Positions 24,555 to 31,822 of a stretch of DNA of 44,511 bases are shown here, in pieces. The DNA comes from an uncultured Bacteroidales bacterium (GTDB taxonomy: Bacteria > Bacteroidota > Bacteroidia > Bacteroidales > F082): NCBI GenBank assembly GCA_937896895.1, contig CALBNV010000075.1, forward strand, positions 1-44,511. Direction: 5' to 3'. Made by a program: the position numbers and the translations under genes. The notes below the pieces were generated by a model. It was not told where the DNA came from. It worked only from the letters and a program-made list of their open reading frames with translations, and ran no database searches. Every line of letters starts with the position of its first letter. Position 1 is the first letter of the stretch.

Positions 24555-24935
24555 TTAAGTCTGGTCGCTGGAATCAGGGATTTCCGGCGCAATAACAGGT
24601 AAAACGCCAATCTTCCGAAGTGCAGCAAGAGCTTCTGCTGTAGGTTCAACAGGCAAAAGTTCAGTACGAACAGTCGCGTCAACAATAAGGCTGAAAGTCA
24701 CTGCACCATCTGTGATGTCTTTATCCCATGCAACGATCCCCTGTGCGTTTTCATCATTACTTGGCCAGATGGCGCCTTCCCGAAGATAGAAACGCCCGTT
24801 TTCCTCTTTAATAAAGTTCGTCACTTCTGCTGTTGCTTTATCCTGCTGCATAGGAATAGCGACAAAAGGACCAACGACAAAAGAAATACTTTTGTCCTTA
24901 ATGCATGTCTCTTTTACGACTGCTGCGTTTGCCAT
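24555..24935 (-). CDS. Head decoration-like protein (putative)
   Basis: A 126-aa protein between scaffold and major capsid, where gpD-type decoration proteins lie. The sequence has a beta-rich first half (FVVGPFVAIPMQQDKATAEVTNFIKEENGRFYL, REGAIWPSNDENAQGIVAWDKDITDGAVTFSLIVDATV) and an alanine/proline tail. The P-S-N-D-E-N-A-x-G-I-V pattern resembles small head proteins that precede gpE-type capsids. The exact role (cement protein or assembly factor) is inferred from position. Confidence 0.6.
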   Translation of the reverse strand: MANAAVVKETCIKDKSISFVVGPFVAIPMQQDKATAEVTNFIKEENGRFYLREGAIWPSNDENAQGIVAWDKDITDGAVTFSLIVDATVRTELLPVEPTAEALAALRKIGVLPVIAPEIPDSSDQT

Positions 24936-24947
24936 GATTTAACCCTC

Positions 24948-25568
24948 CTATGAGTTATTTTTAAGAAGCCCCTGCTGTTTGAGCTCCATTTCTGCAAGCC
25001 TTTTTCCGAATTCGGCGTTTGCCACAAAAGGTTTATGTTCATCCTCTTGAGGTTTGAACTCGCTTGTGCCATGAACAAAAAATCCATTTTTCATCGATGG
25101 CGAAACATCTTCATGTTTGAACAGGTATGGTGCTGTTTCAATCAATCGCTGATGCTGTTCATTGAATCCAGTTAATGAACCGTCATTGTCTAAAAAGATT
25201 TTGTCCAAATCCATTTGACTCATAATGATTTCAGCATTCTGCGGTTTAAATTTTGATTCAGAAATAGCCTGTTTTACAGCGAATGCTTTTCTGGATGCAT
25301 TCAGCTGATCTTTGTATTTCTGTTCATTTTCTGCATTCTGCTTTTGCAGATCTTCAATCTTTGCACGGAGTGAATCCGCATCACCGCTTGCCGATTTCAA
25401 TGCATCAATCTGTGAATCGCGTTCTGAAATAGCAGATTTCGCTCGTTCAAGTTCTTCTTTAAGCTGTTCGATTGATGTTCTGTCTTTTGCATAAGGCTTG
25501 AAAAGCCTAATCACTGCCGATGCCTGATCTTCATTAAGCCCAATGGCTAAAAGTTCACTCTTTTCCAT
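24948..25568 (-). CDS. Capsid scaffolding protein (GP20-like)
   Basis: AGGAG eight bases before the ATG at 25568 gives a 206-aa protein; the frame is open to 25592. It is a highly charged coiled coil at residues 35-105 (SIEQLKEELERAKSAISERDSQIDALKSA...EDLQKQNAENEQKYKDQL) and then a helical C-terminus, the usual layout of phage minor structural protein GP20 scaffolds. It guides shell assembly and leaves the mature head. It is the first gene after the repeat element at 25707, so this is the start of a long leftward unit. Confidence 0.8.
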   Translation of the reverse strand: MEKSELLAIGLNEDQASAVIRLFKPYAKDRTSIEQLKEELERAKSAISERDSQIDALKSASGDADSLRAKIEDLQKQNAENEQKYKDQLNASRKAFAVKQAISESKFKPQNAEIIMSQMDLDKIFLDNDGSLTGFNEQHQRLIETAPYLFKHEDVSPSMKNGFFVHGTSEFKPQEDEHKPFVANAEFGKRLAEMELKQQGLLKNNS

Positions 25569-25601
25569 GCAAATTCTCCTGATCTTTTGCATAACATAAA
25601 A

Positions 25602-25706
25602 CGGAGCGACTCTGAATCATTGTGGTGTTTGTGCATTGTGCATGATGAAACCATGCGAATCGCTCCGATTGTGAACTTGCACTTGTTCATCAAACTAAAC
25701 AAGTGA
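25602..25706. promoter_or_regulatory. Dyads in the divergent region before the scaffold gene
   Basis: CACTTGTT (25680-25687) and AACAAGTG (25698-25705) form a perfect 8-bp dyad with a 10-base spacer, directly beside the repeat element. CGGAGCGA (25602-25609) and TCGCTCCG (25660-25667) form an 8-bp long-range stem. These could be operator and leader structures for the leftward late unit or for the rightward early unit. Confidence 0.45.
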
Positions 25707-25738
25707 CTATTAGAAATCTATTAGAAATCTATTAGAAT
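25707..25738 (-). repeat. Late-operon element, copy 1 (three phased 11-bp repeats)
   Basis: Two full copies and one nine-base copy of CTATTAGAAAT followed by T, in total 32 bases. An identical 32-base element lies at 40713-40744. Both lie in the same orientation, upstream of leftward transcription units (scaffold-to-fibre here). The 11-base period means one site per helical turn on the same DNA face. This is likely a binding site for a late activator; inference. Confidence 0.75.
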
Positions 25739-25822
25739 TTTGTTTAATTCTGAACACTTTTTTGGAGACATTGTCATCACATAATGATAAACTGTTTACA
25801 GATTTTGACGGAGGTGTGTTGT

Positions 25823-26185
25823 ATGGATAAACTAAGTGTCAGTTACTACTTGCCGGAATCGCTTGTGATAAAAATTGACGAACGCGGCAAAACATCCACG
25901 AATCGCAGCGTTCAGCTTGCCGAAGACTTGAAGCAATTTTATGACATGATGGATTTCGGTATAAAAAAGGCAATGAAGATATTTTCATCTGATGAACTCC
26001 ATCGAATCATCAGCGGAATCAAAAGCCGTACAGATAACAAAACGCCATCATGGAATTCTGCGAAAGCAGCTTTGATTGATTGCGTGTTCAGAATGGACGG
26101 AAATACTGAAGAAATTGCAAGCAAGGTTTCACGCCTTGACAACCTGACTTGCCTTGCCCTTTTTGACTGGTCACGTTCTAATTGA
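25823..26185 (+). CDS. Hypothetical protein (120 aa), first gene of the second early block
   Basis: CGGAGG ten bases before the ATG at 25823 defines the start. The product starts MDKLSVSYYLPESLVIKIDERGKTSTNRSVQLAEDL, a strand-helix pattern reminiscent of ribbon-helix-helix proteins (Y-Y-L-P-E-S-L near the start, then N-R-S-V-Q-L-A-E-D-L). The remainder is helical. It might be an RHH-type DNA-binding regulator, which would suit the divergent region it adjoins. Confidence in that is low. Confidence 0.6.
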   Translation: MDKLSVSYYLPESLVIKIDERGKTSTNRSVQLAEDLKQFYDMMDFGIKKAMKIFSSDELHRIISGIKSRTDNKTPSWNSAKAALIDCVFRMDGNTEEIASKVSRLDNLTCLALFDWSRSN

Positions 26186-26194
26186 GGTAAAAAA

Positions 26195-26887
26195 ATGAAA
26201 GGCGGATTAGTTGTTATTGAAGGCAATATTGGTGCAGGCAAATCAACATTTGCAAAGATTCTCGCTGAATCGCTAAATGGTATATACATTCCTGAACCAG
26301 ATGAAAACACGAACCCTTATTTAAGCGATTATTATGCGCATCCTGCGCGATGGTCGTTTGAAATGCAAATGTACCTACTAACAAGGCGATATCGCGCACA
26401 GCGTTCAGCACAGTGCGCCATACGCGCAGGTTCGCAAAAGTTCTTTGTAATGGATAGATCATATTTCGGTGACGTATGCTTTGCAAATGTTCAGCGCCTT
26501 TTAGGCTATTTCGATGAACGTTCATACAACACATACATGATGCACCATTCAGACATGAAGGTCATGCTTGAACCGCCTGCAATGGCAATTTTTTTGGATG
26601 TTGATCCAATCCCATGCAAAGGTCGTATTTCAAAGCGTATGAGCGAAAAAGCCGGAAGGAATTGCGAGTCAAGCATTGATCTTGACTATTTGCTGGCGCT
26701 TAATTGCGAAATTCACAAGCTGGCAAAATCATTGGAAGGTAAAACAATTGTGAAACATATTTCATGGAACGAACCGAAAACGCCGGACCAAATCAAAGCA
26801 GTATGTGATGACATCGCAACTGAACTTCAAAATGCAGAACGCAGCGTGTATGATTTTTGGACTGGAATCGATGGGGTAGGGCGATGA
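26195..26887 (+). CDS. Deoxynucleoside kinase (dNK/thymidine kinase 2 family)
   Basis: A 230-aa protein with P-loop IEGNIGAGKST (residues 8-18), an E-M-Q-M-Y-L-L-x-R-R-Y segment at 55-66, the D-R-S motif at 87-89 (FVMDRSYFGD) and a lid-like RISKRMSEKAGRNCESSIDLDYLLAL. It phosphorylates deoxynucleosides from salvage to dNMPs using ATP. It is the only nucleotide-metabolism enzyme I recognise with certainty; the HAD-DUF3310 protein at 28685 may act in the same area. It begins an ATGA-coupled string of genes. Confidence 0.9.
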   Translation: MKGGLVVIEGNIGAGKSTFAKILAESLNGIYIPEPDENTNPYLSDYYAHPARWSFEMQMYLLTRRYRAQRSAQCAIRAGSQKFFVMDRSYFGDVCFANVQRLLGYFDERSYNTYMMHHSDMKVMLEPPAMAIFLDVDPIPCKGRISKRMSEKAGRNCESSIDLDYLLALNCEIHKLAKSLEGKTIVKHISWNEPKTPDQIKAVCDDIATELQNAERSVYDFWTGIDGVGR

Positions 26888-27081
26888 ACATCACCGAAAT
26901 GATTGAAAGCCTCCAATATTTACGATCTGTTGTTGGTTCGTATGCAACTGTTCATGTTGTTATTGATAGCAAACGTCATGAATTTGAAATTTCATCAATC
27001 AATAGCCGTGTCGAAATTTCACCTATAAGCATGAAGACCAACGATGACCTGAAACGATTAGCGCAAAGGGAAATGCAATGA
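26884..27081 (+). CDS. Small hypothetical protein (65 aa)
   Basis: The ATG at 26884 overlaps the kinase stop (ATGA), so start choice is clear although the frame is open from 26857. It ends in another ATGA overlap with the nuclease. The product (MNITEMIESLQYLRSVVGSYATVHVVID) is a helix followed by strands, and similar small proteins accompany phage replication genes. No function is recognised. Confidence 0.65.
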   Translation: MNITEMIESLQYLRSVVGSYATVHVVIDSKRHEFEISSINSRVEISPISMKTNDDLKRLAQREMQ

Positions 27082-27473
27082 AGGAAATTGAACATGAAGA
27101 ACAAGTCAATCTGATGAAATGGTGGCATTTTGCGTGCTATAGTTTCGGACTGCCAGAATCAATTCTATTTGCTATCCCAAACGGCGGCCAACGCAACATC
27201 ATCGTTGCATCAAAAATGAAATCTGAAGGCGTTCGCGCTGGAATTCCTGATCTTTTCTTTGCTGTCCCAAGGGGCGTTTATCATGGTCTTTTCATAGAAA
27301 TGAAAAAGCCAAAAGGCGGAAGATTATCAGCAAAGCAAAAGGAAATGATTTCACACTTTGAATTTCAATCGTATGCCTGTGCAGTTTGTGCAGGATGGGA
27401 ATCGGCCCGACACAAAATAATCGAATATTTAAAAGGAAAACACAATGACAGCAATACCAAAGTGCAGAATTGA
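27078..27473 (+). CDS. VRR-NUC domain nuclease
   Basis: A 131-aa protein covering the whole VRR-NUC fold of the PD-(D/E)xK superfamily: E-H-E-E-Q near residue 6, PNGGQRN (34-40), GVRAGIPDLFF with D58, the E-M-K (74-76) and Q87 (SAKQKEM). These nucleases cut branched or flapped DNA such as replication intermediates. It is the right size for the stand-alone phage type. It is coupled to the upstream gene by ATGA and overlaps the next by 29 bases. Confidence 0.9.
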   Translation: MKEIEHEEQVNLMKWWHFACYSFGLPESILFAIPNGGQRNIIVASKMKSEGVRAGIPDLFFAVPRGVYHGLFIEMKKPKGGRLSAKQKEMISHFEFQSYACAVCAGWESARHKIIEYLKGKHNDSNTKVQN

Positions 27474-27885
27474 TTATTACTATAACTATGACTTTTTAGA
27501 CAAATTCAGAAAGGAATTCGTTTGCGGCTTTGACGCTGCCGTCGAAGATGGTGAATCATTCTTTGATAACCTTGAGTTTACGGAACTTGACGAAATACAT
27601 CTTAATCAGCTCGAAGAAATGCATGATTTCCTTGTGAAATCATTCAATGAATGGATGGAAATGGCGCGTAATGAACTTATTACAAGCCTGATTGAAAGCA
27701 TGAGCAATAAGGAATTCAGAGAAAACAGGCGTAAGGTATTGGAAGCAAACGAAAAATTGCCGATACCAGAACGAAAACATTATTTTAATACAGGGCGTTT
27801 TTCACGTGATTTAACACAGTCATTCACAGGACCTGACAGCGAATGCTATGACACATCAGACGATGAAGAGGATGAAGAGGAATAA
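27445..27885 (+). CDS. Acidic hypothetical protein (146 aa)
   Basis: Starts 29 bases before the nuclease stop, with AAAAGGAAAACACA as ribosome site. It ends in an extreme acidic tail (DTSDDEEDEEE). The middle is helical (NQLEEMHDFLVKSFNEWMEMARNELITSLIESM). The acidic tail could bind basic partners or DNA-mimic surfaces, but no family is recognised. SSB follows two bases after the stop. Confidence 0.65.
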   Translation: MTAIPKCRIDYYYNYDFLDKFRKEFVCGFDAAVEDGESFFDNLEFTELDEIHLNQLEEMHDFLVKSFNEWMEMARNELITSLIESMSNKEFRENRRKVLEANEKLPIPERKHYFNTGRFSRDLTQSFTGPDSECYDTSDDEEDEEE

Positions 27886-27887
27886 TC

Positions 27888-28298
27888 ATGTTGAATAAAG
27901 CTATATTGGTTGGTCGAATAGGCTTAAATCCTGAACTCAAAACTGGACAATCTGGCAAGGCATATTGTACATTTTCGCTTGCAACCACAAGCGGTTTCGG
28001 TAATTCAAAGCAAACTGAATGGCATAACGTTTCAGCATTCGGGAAAACAGCGGAGAATGTGTGCAAATTCCTAAAAAAAGGATCAATCGCTGCTGTTGAA
28101 GGTCGCATCCAATACCAGAAATATGAAAAAGATGGTCACAGCATTACGTCCACAAGGATTGTTGCTGATGATGTTAAATTCATAAGTACGAAAGACAACG
28201 GTTCAACACATATTGACAGTGCAAACCAGGCATTCCAGCCTATGAGCAACGACACGTTCGAAGGCAATCCAATCGAAGATGAACCAATTCCATTTTAG
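27888..28298 (+). CDS. ssb: Single-stranded DNA-binding protein
   Basis: A 136-aa OB-fold protein: N-terminal LNKAILVGRIGLNPELKTGQSGKAYCTFSLATT, then TEWHNVSAFGKTAENVCKFLKKGSIAAVEGRIQYQKYEKDG, both standard SSB segments. A linker leads to the terminal DEPIPF acidic tip, which recruits host replication and repair proteins. It protects single strands in replication and acts with the ERF annealing protein. The start is supported by GAGGAATAATC. Confidence 0.95.
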   Translation: MLNKAILVGRIGLNPELKTGQSGKAYCTFSLATTSGFGNSKQTEWHNVSAFGKTAENVCKFLKKGSIAAVEGRIQYQKYEKDGHSITSTRIVADDVKFISTKDNGSTHIDSANQAFQPMSNDTFEGNPIEDEPIPF

Positions 28299-28307
28299 GC
28301 AAACACC

Positions 28308-28685
28308 ATGACAAAATCAGAAATCATTAAAACACTATACGAACTTACTGTTCAGATTGAAGAGCTTGAATCAAAGCGCGATGATATGATGGCAAAACTC
28401 ATTGAACGCGAAAACAGGCTTCAGTCAATCATGGATGCGTTGAAAGATGAAAAGGCTGCTGATTGCGAAAAGGAAACACAGCAGCAATCAATCGTATCGC
28501 AGGAAATGATTGATGATTGCAAACGCATATTTCAAACGAATGAATATCAAAGGGGCGCAGACCTGATAAAGCTGCCGACGTCTGAATATAATAAACTTCG
28601 GGAATGGGTAAAAGCCGGACTCGTTGAAAAGAAATGCATTCATGGCCGCATGATGTATAGACTGATAAAACAGGAGGCTGCGTGA
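28308..28685 (+). CDS. Hypothetical coiled-coil protein (125 aa)
   Basis: Residues 1-60 are a coiled coil (IEELESKRDDMMAKLIERENRLQSIMDALKDEK) and residues 70-125 resemble a small winged-helix-like fold (SEYNKLREWVKAGLVEKKCIHGRMMYRLI). That could be a DNA-binding protein, but this is uncertain. It follows ssb by nine bases and overlaps the next gene by one (TGATG). Confidence 0.6.
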   Translation: MTKSEIIKTLYELTVQIEELESKRDDMMAKLIERENRLQSIMDALKDEKAADCEKETQQQSIVSQEMIDDCKRIFQTNEYQRGADLIKLPTSEYNKLREWVKAGLVEKKCIHGRMMYRLIKQEAA

Positions 28686-29266
28686 TGTACATTGCAATCG
28701 ATTTTGATGGAACTATTGTCACGGATAATTGGCCAAAAATTGGAGAAATTGCCCCGTTCGCCATTGAAACAATTAGACAATTTAAGGCTGATGGTCACAA
28801 AATCATTCTGAACACATGCCGTGAACACGATCTTCTGCGTGATGCGGTTGAATTCATGACACAAAATGGCATTGAACCAGATTTCGTCAACGACAACCCT
28901 GATGCACGCGCGAAGTGGGGCGATTGCAAAAAGGTTTATGCTGATTTATACATCGATGATCACAACGCTTTTATACGCAAAACATGCAACGGAACTGTTG
29001 ACTGGTTATACATTCGCAGGTTATATGAAACACGTGGCGCGTGTGACATCGTACAGAATCCAGGTCACTATCACGGAAAAGGCTGCATTCAAGCCATCGA
29101 TGTTATTGAGGCATTTGACCTAAAATACAACCTTGGGAACGCAGAAAAATACATCCTGCGTGCAGGTAAAAAGGACGGTAATTCAAAGATTCAGGACTTG
29201 AAAAAGGCTGCATTCTATCTCAAGAGAGAAATCGAAAACAGCATGTCTGATGGCTTTTATTTATAA
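28685..29266 (+). CDS. HAD-like phosphatase domain fused to DUF3310
   Basis: A 193-aa protein. Residues 1-100 are HAD-like: AIDFDGTIVTD (Asp6, Asp8), GHKIILNTCREHDLLRDAVEFM and the closing DLYIDDHN. Residues 120-185 match DUF3310/SaV-like: NPGHYHGKGCIQAIDVIEAFDLKYNLGNAEKYILRAGKKDGNSKIQDLKKAAFYLKREI. DUF3310 is found in phage proteins placed with nucleotide-metabolism genes. The fusion suggests a nucleotide or DNA-precursor role, but the substrate is unknown. The start at 28685 overlaps the upstream TGA. Confidence 0.8.
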   Translation: MYIAIDFDGTIVTDNWPKIGEIAPFAIETIRQFKADGHKIILNTCREHDLLRDAVEFMTQNGIEPDFVNDNPDARAKWGDCKKVYADLYIDDHNAFIRKTCNGTVDWLYIRRLYETRGACDIVQNPGHYHGKGCIQAIDVIEAFDLKYNLGNAEKYILRAGKKDGNSKIQDLKKAAFYLKREIENSMSDGFYL

Positions 29267-29445
29267 GCCAAATCGAAAAGCATTGCCATCACTGGCATCG
29301 TCGGCATCGTGTTCTCCGACGTTAAAAACAACGCACCTTTGACTTTGTTTTGGTTGTATTCTAAGCCAAAGAAAAGGCACGAACCATTCTCCTGTTTAGG
29401 GCCGCGCGCTGTGTTACTCCATGCGCAGCGCGCATTTTTTAAGAG
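29267..29445 (+). ncRNA. Probable c4-type antisense RNA upstream of the antirepressor
   Basis: No gene with a start and ribosome site lies here. The region ends in a strong hairpin GCGCGCTG/CAGCGCGC with ATTTTTT. It contains an anti-Shine-Dalgarno-like ATTCTCCT and a GGGCCGCGCGCTGTGTTACTC block that I recall from the C4 antisense RNAs of P1-like immunity regions. In P1 and P7 the processed c4 RNA pairs with the ant mRNA and blocks antirepressor synthesis. Here a BRO antirepressor starts a few bases downstream, as expected for c4-ant. The assignment rests on memory of the motif and on context. Confidence 0.5.
29404..29439 (+). terminator. Terminator / 3' end of the c4-like RNA
   Basis: GCGCGCTG (29404-29411) pairs with CAGCGCGC (29426-29433), the inner GTG and TGCG adding further possible pairs, then ATTTTTT. 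A strong intrinsic terminator 12 bases before the antirepressor start. Confidence 0.7.
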
Positions 29446-29451
29446 GTGAGC

Positions 29452-30216
29452 ATGATGAACGAACTGCAAATTTTTGAGAATAACAACTTCGGAAGCATTA
29501 GAGCAATCGAACGCGATGGTGAAACATGGTTTGTTGCAAAGGATGTATGCGATTGTTTGGATTTAGGTAATAACCGGCAAGCAATAACACGTCTTGACGA
29601 TGATGAAAAGGATGTCATTGCCATTGACACCCTTGGTGGTATGCAGAAAATGTCAATCATTTCTGAATCAGGACTTTATGCATTCACACTCACAAGTAGA
29701 AAACCAGAGGCAAAAGAGTTCAAAAGATGGGTCATTCATGAAGTGATTCCATGCATACGTAAAACAGGCGCATACGCACTTGCGCCGAAAACATACGCCG
29801 AAGCACTGCGTGCACTTGCAAATGAGGTCGAACAAAAAGAACTCGCCATTGCGCAGCGAGACGAAGCAATCCGGACGAAAGCAAGGTTCATTGAAGGGCG
29901 CGATGCAGAAATGTGCGGCCGTGTTGGTGGTCTTACTTCCGAAAATAACCGTTTGCGGGATGCAGTAGGGCGTGGCCGTAATTGGCAAACAATTTCAATG
30001 ATGAAATCCGAATGGATAAAGCGATTTGGTCATAAGCCAGACCACAGAAAACTGATTGAATTCAGTAACGATGCCGGTATTCCGCCAATCAAAGACGTTG
30101 AAGAACAGGTCAAGAATCGCAATGGAACGATGATGACAGTAAAGGCAAATCGATACCACAAAGACGCATGGAAACGTTATGAACGCTATGAAACAATGCT
30201 GATGGATGGAGAATAA
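29452..30216 (+). CDS. ant: BRO-N domain antirepressor
   Basis: About 254 aa; ATG codons at 29452 and 29455 follow GAGGTGAGC. Residues 5-100 are a BRO-N domain: IFENNNFGSIRAIERDGETWFVAKDVCDCLDLGN, TRLDDDEKDVIAID, ISESGLYAFTLTSRKPEAKEFKRWVIHEVIPCIRKTGAY. The C-terminal 130 residues include a coiled coil and a DNA-binding-like WIKRFGHKPDHRKLIEFSNDAGIPPIKDV region. Such proteins counteract phage repressors and promote lytic growth. The upstream RNA element suggests post-transcriptional control. Confidence 0.88.
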   Translation: MMNELQIFENNNFGSIRAIERDGETWFVAKDVCDCLDLGNNRQAITRLDDDEKDVIAIDTLGGMQKMSIISESGLYAFTLTSRKPEAKEFKRWVIHEVIPCIRKTGAYALAPKTYAEALRALANEVEQKELAIAQRDEAIRTKARFIEGRDAEMCGRVGGLTSENNRLRDAVGRGRNWQTISMMKSEWIKRFGHKPDHRKLIEFSNDAGIPPIKDVEEQVKNRNGTMMTVKANRYHKDAWKRYERYETMLMDGE

Positions 30217-30231
30217 CATGAGAGGTATCTG

Positions 30232-30441
30232 ATGGATGACATCGAACAACTTTTTGAATTTGCGAGCGAATCAGTAAGGCGTGGAAACAAAAGACGCGAC
30301 GACGAAAAAAAACAGCTTCCTGAAAACATTATTGCAAATGCTATGTTACGAAAATCTGCTGAAATGATTCAAGGCGGCGATGATGATAGCATTAAAACGT
30401 CAACAAAGGTGATTGATTGTTACAGAAAACTAAAGAGGTGA
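30232..30441 (+). CDS. Small charged hypothetical protein (69 aa)
   Basis: Starts 15 bases after the antirepressor stop with GAGAGGTATCTG. The product is helical and charged (start MDDIEQLFEFASESVRRGNKRRDDEKKQLPENIIANAMLRKSAEMI) and could be DNA-associated. It ends four bases before the ParB-methyltransferase gene, so it is probably co-translated with it. Its partner role is unknown. Confidence 0.6.
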   Translation: MDDIEQLFEFASESVRRGNKRRDDEKKQLPENIIANAMLRKSAEMIQGGDDDSIKTSTKVIDCYRKLKR

Positions 30442-30445
30442 AATC

Positions 30446-31804
30446 ATGAGTAATTCAACGCAAACAGTGTTTAGTATGCACCCTGTTGATGACCTTATCC
30501 CATACGCTCGCAATGCAAGGACCCATTCACCTGAACAGGTTGCCAGGATAGCCGGAAGCATTAAAGAATTTGGATTTCTGAATCCTGTAATCATATCAGA
30601 AGACGGCGGAATTCTCGCCGGTCATGGTCGGGTATTGGCTGCGCAAAAGCTAGGTTTGAAAGATGTTCCGTGTGTCATTGAATCGCATTTGACGGAAACA
30701 CAGCGCCGTGCCTATATTCTCGCCGATAACAGAATTGCACTTGACGCAGGATGGGATAATGAAATGCTGCGTGTTGAATTGGCTGAACTTGCTGATTTGG
30801 ATGTTGATTTATCATCACTTGGTTTTGATGATGCGGAATTGAATTCTGCATTAAATGATTTGCAAAATGCTGAACAAAAGCAATACAAAGCGAATTCACT
30901 GGCTGAATCATTTCTTATCCCACCACTAAGTATCCTTGACACAACAAGAGCTGAATGGATAGCACGAAGGAAAGACTGGATAAGTCTTGGAATTAGCAGC
31001 GAATGCGGTAGAAATGACGGTCTTTGTTATGGTGACACAACAAATTGTTTTGGTATTCGGACATTTAAAAGCACATCAATATTTGACCCTGTTTTGTGCG
31101 AATTACTGGTTCTTTGGTTTTCAACAAAAGGAAGCGTCGTTTTCGATCCATTTGCAGGTGGGAGCGTTCGCGGTATTGTTTCATCATATTTGGGACGAAA
31201 TTACACAGGAATTGATTTAAGAAAAGAACAAGTTGACAGCAACATAAACCAGGCGAATGCAATTGATGAAATCAAAGACAATATGCCAAAATGGATTGTC
31301 GGAGACAGTCTTAAACAGGATTCTCTATGTCCTGAACTTAATGCTGATTTAATACTCACATGTCCGCCATACGTTGATCTTGAACGTTACTCAGACAATC
31401 CGGATGATTTATCAACAATGAAATACCCTGAATTCATCAGGGCATATCGTGAAATTATCAAAAAATCATGTTCAAGACTAAACGAAAACAGGTTTGCAGC
31501 AATTGTTGTCGGTGAAGTAAGAGACAAAAAAGGTCATTACCATGGTTTTGTCAAAGACACCATCGACGCCTTTATTGATGCAGGCATGCAATATTACAAT
31601 GAATTGATATTGGTCAATCAGGTTGGGAGTTTGTGCATTACTGTTGCAAAACAATTCAACCAATCACGCAAAACAGGAAAACGGCATCAGAATGTTCTGA
31701 TATTCCTAAAAGGTGACGCAAAAAAGGCTGCTGAATATTGCGGTGACATTGAAATTCCTGAAATTATCCAGGATTATGAAACAATGCTGATGGATAACAC
31801 ATAG
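30446..31804 (+). CDS. ParB-N domain fused to a DNA methyltransferase
   Basis: A 452-aa protein. Residues 10-110 are a ParB/Sulfiredoxin-like N-terminal domain: VDDLIPYARNARTHSPEQVARIAGSIKEFGFLNPVIIS...GILAGHGRVLAAQKLGLKDVPCVI. After a linker, residues 145-185 (SLAESFLIPPLSILDTTRAEWIARRKDWISLGISSECGR) match a conserved phage family. The methyltransferase part carries VVFDPFAGGSVRG (SAM-binding motif I, about 229) and the catalytic TCPPYVDL (motif IV, about 306), consistent with N4-cytosine or N6-adenine transfer. Such proteins modify phage DNA, probably against restriction. No cognate restriction gene is present. Confidence 0.85.
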   Translation: MSNSTQTVFSMHPVDDLIPYARNARTHSPEQVARIAGSIKEFGFLNPVIISEDGGILAGHGRVLAAQKLGLKDVPCVIESHLTETQRRAYILADNRIALDAGWDNEMLRVELAELADLDVDLSSLGFDDAELNSALNDLQNAEQKQYKANSLAESFLIPPLSILDTTRAEWIARRKDWISLGISSECGRNDGLCYGDTTNCFGIRTFKSTSIFDPVLCELLVLWFSTKGSVVFDPFAGGSVRGIVSSYLGRNYTGIDLRKEQVDSNINQANAIDEIKDNMPKWIVGDSLKQDSLCPELNADLILTCPPYVDLERYSDNPDDLSTMKYPEFIRAYREIIKKSCSRLNENRFAAIVVGEVRDKKGHYHGFVKDTIDAFIDAGMQYYNELILVNQVGSLCITVAKQFNQSRKTGKRHQNVLIFLKGDAKKAAEYCGDIEIPEIIQDYETMLMDNT

Positions 31805-31822
31805 TACACGAAGAATAAAGCG

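Noticed and set aside
25707..25738. Triple repeat as an attachment or packaging site
   Set aside because: Two copies in operon-head positions far from int fit promoter control better. Packaging is not excluded for the copy next to terL, but nothing supports it.
29257..29469. Minus-strand 70-codon ORF over the c4-like region
   Set aside because: No ribosome site, antisense to the coherent antirepressor leader, and composition looks random.
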